A stretch of 11,645 nt of DNA from positions 1-11,645 of the forward strand of contig CANQCJ010000054.1 in assembly GCA_947589205.1 (NCBI GenBank), written 5' to 3'. Source of the stretch: an uncultured Ruminococcus sp. (lineage in GTDB: Bacteria > Bacillota > Clostridia > Oscillospirales > Ruminococcaceae). The translations under genes were made by a program, and so were the position numbers. Under the pieces are notes generated by a model, which did not search any database, was not told where the DNA came from, and saw nothing but the letters and a program-made list of their open reading frames with translations. Numbering within the stretch: position 1 is the first letter of the stretch; each line of letters begins with the position of its first letter. Below are positions 7,053 to 11,645 of the stretch, in pieces.

Positions 7053-8369
7053 ATGAAATACAATGAAAATGAGCTTTTGGAAAAGCTGAAAAAATATTTT
7101 GACGAGCATTTTGACGATATGCTCAGCAGTCTTTCCGAGATAATGAGCATAGATTCTTCGCTAAGCGATGCAAAGGACGGTATGCCGTTCGGAGAAGGCT
7201 CTGCCAAGGCTCTTGCTTGGGGCATGGAGCAGGGAGAAAGGCTCGGACTTAACGTGAAAAATTTTGACAACTACGCGGTGTCGCTGACCTACGGCGAAAG
7301 ACCCGCGCTCGGCATACTGAGCCACCTCGACACCGTGCCGGCAAAGCGCGGCGAAAACGGCTATATCGGCTGGCGGCACGACCCGTTTTCCTGTACGCTC
7401 GACGACGGCGTTATCTACGGCAGAGGAGCTATAGACGACAAGGGTCCGTCAGCCGCAGTGCTCTGGGCGGTGCGCGCGCTTTTTGAACTCGGCATAAAGC
7501 CGAAAAAGGGCTTTCGAATAATTTTCGGCGGAAACGAAGAGGGCGGCTGCGAGGATATCGCCTATTACGAAAGACTCGAACCCTTCCCGCCGATGGTCTT
7601 TACGCCGGACGGCTCTTTCCCGGTGTTGAACTGCGAAAAGGGCATGGTACATATGACCTTCAGCGCGCCGTTTAAGTCGGAAAAATATTCCTCGATAAAG
7701 TGCGGAGAGGTGATAAACGCGATACCGGAGCTTTGCTTTGTCAGGAAAACAGACGGCGGCGAGGAAACGATACACGGAAAAGCCTCCCACGGCTCGCGCC
7801 CGGAAAACGGAGAAAATGCGCTGACGAAATTTCTCTCCTCCGTAACCGATGACGAACAGCTTCTTAATTTAGCAAGGCTTTTCCCGCACGGAGAATTTGA
7901 CGGCAAAAGCTGCGGTCTCGGTTTTTCCGACGCTGTCTCGGGAAAAATGACCTGCGCATTGACGATGCTGAACACCGAAAACGGCAGGCTCTGCGGCGGA
8001 ATAGATATACGCTTCCCCATCGACCGCAGCTTTGACGAGATAAGCGGGATAATTACCTATGCTGTCAATAGCGCGGGCTTTGAAGCGGACGATATAAGCG
8101 GCATGGAGCCGCATTATGTCGATGAAAACAGCTTTCTTGTCCGCAGTCTGCTGAACGTTTATGAGACCGTTACCGGCAAAAAGGGCGAGCCTATCGCCGA
8201 GGGCGGCATAACCTACGTCCACAACACCCCCGGCGGCGTTGCCTTCGGCGCGGAGTTTCCTTGGGAAAACAACAATATGCACGGCGCGGAGGAGCATATC
8301 TCCGTTGAGACGTTCAAGGCTAATTTCCTGATGTACGCGCTTGCGATAACCGCGCTCTGCTGCGAATGA
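7053..8369 (+). CDS. M20-family dipeptidase, PepV-like
   Basis: A 438-residue cytoplasmic zinc peptidase. Counting from the preferred ATG: SHLDTVPA gives metal ligand His91 with Asp93, GRGAIDDKGP the bridging Asp128, GGNEEGGC the general base Glu162 and ligand Glu163, FTPDGSFP the ligand Asp186, and NMHGAEEH the last ligand His410. The lid-domain motif GKASHGSRPENG (about 242-253) carries the substrate-contacting histidine. Architecture and length fit PepV/Xaa-His dipeptidases, which cut dipeptides with a free N-terminus, completing peptide degradation. Start choice: GTG at 7041 is in frame, but the ATG at 7053 has AAAGGTG 9 nt ahead and fits better; the difference is four residues. It overlaps nothing, and lies in the patatin operon, 15 bp before the small unknown gene. 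The enzyme class is secure; dipeptide specificity is not. Confidence 0.9.
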   Translation: MKYNENELLEKLKKYFDEHFDDMLSSLSEIMSIDSSLSDAKDGMPFGEGSAKALAWGMEQGERLGLNVKNFDNYAVSLTYGERPALGILSHLDTVPAKRGENGYIGWRHDPFSCTLDDGVIYGRGAIDDKGPSAAVLWAVRALFELGIKPKKGFRIIFGGNEEGGCEDIAYYERLEPFPPMVFTPDGSFPVLNCEKGMVHMTFSAPFKSEKYSSIKCGEVINAIPELCFVRKTDGGEETIHGKASHGSRPENGENALTKFLSSVTDDEQLLNLARLFPHGEFDGKSCGLGFSDAVSGKMTCALTMLNTENGRLCGGIDIRFPIDRSFDEISGIITYAVNSAGFEADDISGMEPHYVDENSFLVRSLLNVYETVTGKKGEPIAEGGITYVHNTPGGVAFGAEFPWENNNMHGAEEHISVETFKANFLMYALAITALCCE

Positions 8370-8384
8370 AAGGAGATAAAAAAA

Positions 8385-8657
8385 GTGTATCACGGTTTTA
8401 TCGACGTGCCGACCTTTGCTTATTTTGATTTCGGCAATATATGGATAGGCAGTCTGTTAGGCGATTTTAACTATAAGATAAGCCCGCTGAAAAAAAACGA
8501 ACCTCCCGTGCTCAGGACCGAGATCTGGCACGGAAGGGAATGCTTTGAGCTTGCCGAAAATATCGAGAGCTTTGACAACGAGTTTTCGGCGCAGGGGTAC
8601 GAAAAAACGCTCGAGGAGATAAACAGCCGCATTGCGGAATACAAGAAAACGCTGTAG
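8385..8657 (+). CDS. Small protein of unknown function (90 aa)
   Basis: Not recognised as a named family. The GTG start lies 9 nt after AAAGGAGA, 15 bp behind the dipeptidase stop, so it is almost certainly the last gene of that operon. The protein is soluble, without signal or membrane segment. Its first half (FIDVPTFAYFDFGNIWIGSLLGDFNYKI) is aromatic and probably beta-rich, followed by VLRTEIWHGRECFELAENIES, and the last 25 residues (YEKTLEEINSRIAEYKKTL) form an amphipathic helix. The pattern of an FDFGN..IGS..G.FNYKI opening and an E.WHG..C.EL core gives the impression of a compact conserved domain, possibly an interaction module. It ends 2 bp from the stop of the oppositely oriented ABC gene. 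That it is a real gene is supported by its ribosome site and spacing; its role is open. Confidence 0.72.
   Translation: MYHGFIDVPTFAYFDFGNIWIGSLLGDFNYKISPLKKNEPPVLRTEIWHGRECFELAENIESFDNEFSAQGYEKTLEEINSRIAEYKKTL
8490..8533 (-). terminator. Possible 3'-end hairpin of the ABC gene, inside the opposing gene
   Basis: On the minus strand CCGTGC-CAG (8533-8525) can pair with CTG-A-GCACGG (8515-8506, one bulged A), and eight T residues (8497-8490) follow after an 8-nt gap. The distance from stem to T run is longer than in a canonical intrinsic terminator, so this is a weak candidate. It lies within the small gene on the other strand and is the only such structure seen after the ABC stop codon. Confidence 0.3.
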
Positions 8658-8659
8658 GC

Positions 8660-9364
8660 TCACCACTCTATCTCCTCTACCCGCTTCGGAGAAGCGTTCA
8701 GCTCCTGCGATTCTATCCTGCCGCTTTTTACGCGGATAACTCTGTCCGCCATAGCGCAGAGCGCGGAATTGTGGGTGACGATAACGACCGTCATGTTGTT
8801 TTTTCTGCCGGTGTCCTGCAAAAGCTTCAATATCGCCTTGCCGGTGTTGTAATCGAGCGCGCCGGTAGGCTCATCGCAGAGCAGCAGCTTCGGCTTTTTT
8901 GCGAGCGCCCTTGCGATAGCCACCCTCTGCTGTTCGCCGCCTGAGAGCTGCGCCGGAAAGTTATCCATTCGGTCTTTAAGCCCTACGCTTTCAAGCGCGT
9001 CCGCAGCGTCCATGCAGTCGGGGCATATCTGCGAAGCGAGCTGGACGTTTTCAAGCGCGGTCAGGTTCGGGATAAGATTGTAAAACTGGAAAACAAAGCC
9101 TATATCGAAGCGGCGGTATTTCGCGCGCTGCTTTTCGCTGAATTTTGAAATATCGGTGGAATCCACAAACGCGCTGCCGGAGGTCATTTTGTCCATTCCT
9201 CCGAGAATGTTTAGCAGCGTGGTCTTTCCCGCTCCGGAAGCCCCCACGATAACGCAGATCTCCCCCCTTGCCACGCAAAAGCTCGCCCTGTCGAGCGCGG
9301 TTATAATCACTTCCCCCGAACGGTATTCTCTTGTAACGTCCTCAAATTTTATAAAATCTTCCAT
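8660..9364 (-). CDS. ABC transporter ATP-binding protein, LolD/MacB type
   Basis: A complete 234-residue ATPase: Walker A GASGAGKT (41-48), Q-loop Gln93 in FVFQFYNLIPNLTALENV, signature LSGGEQQR (140-147), Walker B LLLCDEP with Asp164 and Glu165, D-loop GALD, and switch His198. The sequence around the Q-loop and signature matches the group that powers FtsX/MacB-type permeases (lipoprotein release, peptide export, bacitracin-type resistance). Such genes normally sit directly before their permease, but here the downstream DNA holds an oppositely oriented gene 2 bp away, so the ATPase is an orphan with its partner elsewhere or lost. The ATG has no Shine-Dalgarno sequence next to it; an AAAGGA motif lies further up, on the far side of a hairpin. 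In-frame TAA closes the frame just upstream, so a longer start is excluded. Confidence 0.93.
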   Translation of the reverse strand: MEDFIKFEDVTREYRSGEVIITALDRASFCVARGEICVIVGASGAGKTTLLNILGGMDKMTSGSAFVDSTDISKFSEKQRAKYRRFDIGFVFQFYNLIPNLTALENVQLASQICPDCMDAADALESVGLKDRMDNFPAQLSGGEQQRVAIARALAKKPKLLLCDEPTGALDYNTGKAILKLLQDTGRKNNMTVVIVTHNSALCAMADRVIRVKSGRIESQELNASPKRVEEIEW

Positions 9365-9377
9365 ATCTGCTGTTTTT

Positions 9378-9400
9378 AAAGCCGCTTAAAACGGCTTTTT
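9378..9400 (+). terminator. Hairpin with T run; plus-strand terminator and ABC leader structure
   Basis: On the plus strand AAAGCCG (9378-9384) and CGGCTTT (9392-9398) form a 7-bp stem around CTTAAAA, ending in five T (9396-9400), a modest intrinsic terminator. The only plus-strand transcription that could reach it is read-through from the patatin operon across the whole ABC gene. On the minus strand the same hairpin lies in the ABC leader, between an AAAGGA motif (9407-9402 region) and the ATG, where it could affect translation. Its use in either direction is not proven. Confidence 0.5.
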
Positions 9401-9417
9401 CCTTTCTCATTTTCTTA

Positions 9418-9447
9418 ATTATATCACACTTGAAGCCGTCAAGTCAA
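9418..9447 (-). promoter_or_regulatory. Promoter of the ABC ATPase gene
   Basis: The minus strand has -35 TTGACT (9447-9442), an 18-nt spacer and a perfect -10 TATAAT (9423-9418) with the extended element TGA directly ahead. Transcription would start near 9411 and the leader would be about 47 nt, including the hairpin at 9398-9378. Confidence 0.75.
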
Positions 9448-9487
9448 TAAACATATCCAAAAAAATTATTTTTAGCTCAAAAAACTA

Positions 9488-9516
9488 TTGCATTAGGCAA
9501 AAAAATGTTGTATAAT
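9488..9516 (+). promoter_or_regulatory. Promoter of the glycyl-tRNA synthetase gene
   Basis: The plus strand has -35 TTGCAT (9488-9493), a 17-nt spacer and a perfect -10 TATAAT (9511-9516). The predicted start near 9523 leaves only about 26 nt before the ATG, including the ribosome site GGAAAGGA. This is too short for a T-box leader. Confidence 0.8.
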
Positions 9517-9548
9517 AAATATAACTTTTTGGAAAGGACGCTTTTAAA

Positions 9549-10934
9549 ATGCTTAATAATGAAAAAACTATGGACAAGATCGTTGCGCTCTGCAAGGGCA
9601 GGGGCTTTGTTTATCCCGGAAGCGAGATCTACGGCGGTCTTGCCAACACCTGGGACTACGGTCCGCTAGGAGCGGAGCTTAAAAACAACATCAAAAACGC
9701 CTGGAGAAAAAAATTCATTCAGGAAAACAAATACAACGTCGGCCTCGATTCGGCTATACTCATGAATCCGCAGACGTGGGTCGCCTCCGGTCACCTTGGC
9801 GGCTTCTCCGACCCGCTTATGGACTGCAAAGAATGCAAGACCCGTCACCGCGCGGACGATCTTATCGAGAGCTTTGACGGCACTAACGTTGCAGGCTGGA
9901 CAAATCAGCAGATGACCGATTACATCGAGCAAAAACAGATCCCCTGTCCGCAGTGCGGAAAGCACAGCTTTACCGATATACGTCAGTTCAATCTTATGTT
10001 CAAGACCTTCCAGGGCGTTACCGAGGATTCCAAGGCGGAGCTTTATCTCCGTCCCGAGACCGCTCAGGGAATTTTTGTAAACTTTGCGAACATTCAGCGC
10101 ACAAGCCGCAAAAAAGTACCGTTCGGAGTGGCGCAGATCGGCAAGTCGTTCAGAAACGAGATAACTCCGGGAAACTTTATTTTCCGCGTACGCGAGTTTG
10201 AACAGATGGAGCTGGAATTTTTCTGCAAGCCCGGAACGGATCTCGAATGGTTCTCCTATTGGAGAGAATTTTGCAAAAACTGGCTGCTCAGCCTTAACAT
10301 CAAGGAAGAAAATCTGCGTCTGCGCGACCACTCTCCCGAGGAGCTTTGCTTCTATTCAAAAGCCACCACCGACTTTGAATATCTCTTCCCGTTCGGCTGG
10401 GGCGAGCTTTGGGGTGTTGCCGACAGGACAGATTACGACCTTAATCAGCATATCAAGACGAGCGGAAAAACTCTCGACTACTTCGACCCCGACACTAATG
10501 AACGCTATGTGCCTTATGTAATAGAGCCCTCCCTCGGCGTCGAGAGACTTTTCCTGGCGATAATCGTTGAAGCCTATGACGAGGAAAACATCGGCACGGA
10601 GGAAAAGCCGGATATAAGAACGGTGCTTCACCTGCACCCCGCGCTCGCGCCCTTTAAAGCCTGCGTGCTGCCGCTGTCCAAAAAGCTTTCCGAGCAGGCG
10701 GGAGAGCTGTTTGAAACGCTTTCTGAAAAATTCATGACAGATTACGACGAGACAGGCTCTATCGGCAAGCGTTACCGCAGACAGGACGAGATAGGTACGC
10801 CCTACTGCATAACCTACGATTTCGACACCCTCGAGGACGGCTGCGTGACAGTACGCGACCGCGACACCATGCAGCAGGAAAGAATAGCGATCTCGGAGCT
10901 TGAAAATTATCTTGCCGAAAAGACAGCTTTCTGA
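9549..10934 (+). CDS. glyS: Glycyl-tRNA synthetase, homodimeric class II type
   Basis: The 461-residue enzyme attaches glycine to tRNA-Gly. The opening GRGFVYPGSEIYGGLANTWDYGPLG (17-41) is diagnostic of the alpha2-type enzyme, as opposed to the two-gene alpha/beta type. A Cys pair CKEC (93-96) and a second CPQC (133-136) form a probable zinc-binding insertion. Motif 2 is GKSFRNEITPGN (199-209) and motif 3 EPSLGVERLFLA (326-337, Arg333). The C-terminal 95 residues (LHPALAPFKACVLPL onward) are the anticodon-binding domain. The length matches the family. It has its own promoter, ribosome site GGAAAGGA 9-11 nt before the ATG, and an 11-bp terminator directly after the stop. Some databases call this form glyQS or glyS. 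No antisense or leader regulation is visible. Confidence 0.97.
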   Translation: MLNNEKTMDKIVALCKGRGFVYPGSEIYGGLANTWDYGPLGAELKNNIKNAWRKKFIQENKYNVGLDSAILMNPQTWVASGHLGGFSDPLMDCKECKTRHRADDLIESFDGTNVAGWTNQQMTDYIEQKQIPCPQCGKHSFTDIRQFNLMFKTFQGVTEDSKAELYLRPETAQGIFVNFANIQRTSRKKVPFGVAQIGKSFRNEITPGNFIFRVREFEQMELEFFCKPGTDLEWFSYWREFCKNWLLSLNIKEENLRLRDHSPEELCFYSKATTDFEYLFPFGWGELWGVADRTDYDLNQHIKTSGKTLDYFDPDTNERYVPYVIEPSLGVERLFLAIIVEAYDEENIGTEEKPDIRTVLHLHPALAPFKACVLPLSKKLSEQAGELFETLSEKFMTDYDETGSIGKRYRRQDEIGTPYCITYDFDTLEDGCVTVRDRDTMQQERIAISELENYLAEKTAF

Positions 10935-10947
10935 TAAAAAATATTTT

Positions 10948-10984
10948 TGACGGACGTTCAAAAAAACGTCCGTCATTTTTATTT
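10948..10984 (+). terminator. Intrinsic terminator of glyS
   Basis: TGACGGACGTT (10948-10958) pairs perfectly with AACGTCCGTCA (10965-10975): 11 bp around CAAAAA, followed by TTTTTATTT. It lies 13 bp after the glyS stop codon. The convergent Ger(x)C-like gene ends at 10979, within the T tail, so the same stem may also end that transcript, although on the minus strand the stem is followed first by A residues and only then by T residues. Confidence 0.92.
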
Positions 10985-11645
10985 AAACTCGATATGAAAT
11001 TTCACAAGCCTGTAAAGCCCGCCTATATCGTCCCTGTGGGCGCGGTAAAGAGACGGGAAAAATCTTTTAAGATAAAGATCGGCGTTCAATATCTCCGGCG
11101 AGGAGCTTTCGCAGAAGCTGTCGCAAAACGACTGCGCCTTGCTTTGAAGCAGCTCTATCGCCGCTTGGTCGGCGCTGTGGTCGTCACGCTTGCTGTGGAA
11201 AATATGCGCGTCCTTCGGAGACAATCGGCAGGTTATATAAAAATTTATCCTGCCGTCGGAAATATCCGCTTTTATCTCACGCGAGCTCAGCTTAAATACC
11301 TTCGTTCTGCTCAGACCGTCATATTTTATCTCGGTGCTCAGATATTTCCCCGTGCCGTTGAGCGCGCCGGCAAGACCCATTTGAGTATAGGTCATATCCG
11401 CGCCGCGCTTTCCGTCTATTATCACCGCGCCGTTTTTTATTTCAAGCTCCGATTCGGGAAGAGCCTCGCCGCCCTCAGAGCCCTTGTCGGTCGAACCGCT
11501 GCTCTGCCCCTGCGTCTGCTTTCCGCATTTTGAAAATACCGGCAGTATCACCGCCTTGTCCTCCGATTCGAGAGAATCTATCAGGTCGAGAAAGGTCGTG
11601 TTCAGACACCTTCCGCCCAGAGCCGCCGCGTCTATCATGTCGGGA
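10979..11645 (-). CDS. Ger(x)C-family spore germination protein, N-terminus missing
   Basis: The frame is open from the right edge; the ATG at 11638 is internal, because codons for Asp and Pro precede it without a stop. About 222 residues are visible. Features resembling the C-terminal part of GerAC-type germinant-receptor subunits are the GLAGALNGTGKYL region, the strand SREIKADISDGRINFYITCRL, the helix QAAIELLQSKAQSFCDSF, and the closing LNADLYLKRFFPSLYRAHRDD followed by LVKFHIEFK. A Ser/Gly/Gln-rich linker lies near residues 40-60 of the visible part. In complete proteins (about 370-400 residues) an N-terminal lipobox anchors the subunit beside GerA and GerB membrane partners, which would lie to the right of this window. 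The family call is moderate, since the matched motifs are loosely conserved. Confidence 0.6.
   Translation of the reverse strand, partial: PDMIDAAALGGRCLNTTFLDLIDSLESEDKAVILPVFSKCGKQTQGQSSGSTDKGSEGGEALPESELEIKNGAVIIDGKRGADMTYTQMGLAGALNGTGKYLSTEIKYDGLSRTKVFKLSSREIKADISDGRINFYITCRLSPKDAHIFHSKRDDHSADQAAIELLQSKAQSFCDSFCESSSPEILNADLYLKRFFPSLYRAHRDDIGGLYRLVKFHIEFK

Noticed and set aside
7869..8393. Minus-strand open frame of 174 codons opposite the dipeptidase
   Set aside because: It covers catalytic parts of a clearly real M20 gene and has no domain pattern of its own.
9516..9549. T-box or other riboswitch ahead of glyS
   Set aside because: The promoter leaves only about 26 nt of leader, and no specifier loop or TGG-type antiterminator sequence is present.
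9666..10976. Minus-strand open frames of 221 and 206 codons opposite glyS
   Set aside because: Both are shadows of the highly biased glyS codons, with no ribosome site and no domain pattern.
10994..11533. Plus-strand open frame of 179 codons opposite the Ger(x)C-like gene
   Set aside because: It is Arg/Ala/Val-rich shadow sequence; the minus frame gives the coherent protein and continues past the window edge.
1..11645. CRISPR array, insertion sequence, tRNA or rRNA gene
   Set aside because: No regularly spaced repeats, transposase motifs with terminal inverted repeats, or cloverleaf-like sequences were seen.

Overview
The window looks like a chromosomal segment of a spore-forming, Gram-positive anaerobe of the class Clostridia, probably of the Ruminococcaceae/Oscillospiraceae type. 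The grounds are AT-rich intergenic DNA with textbook sigma-A promoters, strong Shine-Dalgarno sites, a partial Ger(x)C-type germination gene, an archaeal/eukaryote-style homodimeric glycyl-tRNA synthetase, and an MBOAT/DHHW/DUF4358 gene set of a kind common in that group. This placement is inference; there is no rRNA or other taxonomic marker.

Layout. (1) Positions 1-707, minus strand: the 5' part of a phage baseplate upper protein (BppU)-like gene. It starts at TTG, has its own near-consensus promoter (833-805), and runs off the left edge. (2) Positions 984-5049, minus strand: a four-gene operon read right to left: membrane-anchored SGNH hydrolase, DUF4358 lipoprotein, MBOAT O-acyltransferase, DHHW-family SGNH-like protein. 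It has a promoter at 5123-5095 and an intrinsic terminator at 944-903, and looks like an extracytoplasmic polymer O-acylation/deacylation cassette. (3) Positions 5285-8657, plus strand: a divergent operon of patatin-like phospholipase, membrane-anchored calcineurin-type phosphoesterase, PepV-like M20 dipeptidase and a 90-residue protein of unknown function. (4) Positions 8660-9364, minus strand: an ABC transporter ATPase of the LolD/MacB type with no permease beside it, tail to tail with the previous operon at a 2-bp gap. (5) Positions 9549-10934, plus strand: glycyl-tRNA synthetase with its own promoter, a very short leader and a strong terminator. (6) Positions 10979-11645, minus strand: the C-terminal two thirds of a probable Ger(x)C germinant-receptor subunit.

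How the genes may work together. The MBOAT and DHHW proteins resemble the AlgI and AlgJ/AlgX pair, in which a membrane channel/transferase passes acyl groups outward to an SGNH-fold partner. The leading SGNH hydrolase and the lipoprotein are predicted to sit on the same outer face. The divergent patatin/phosphoesterase/dipeptidase operon contains hydrolases whose combined purpose is not evident. The most notable points are the hidden, separately promoted phage-baseplate gene, the O-acylation cassette with an internal 11-bp stem-loop, and the convergent 8657/8660 junction, where the only visible hairpins lie inside or beyond the opposing gene, so that mutual antisense transcription is likely.
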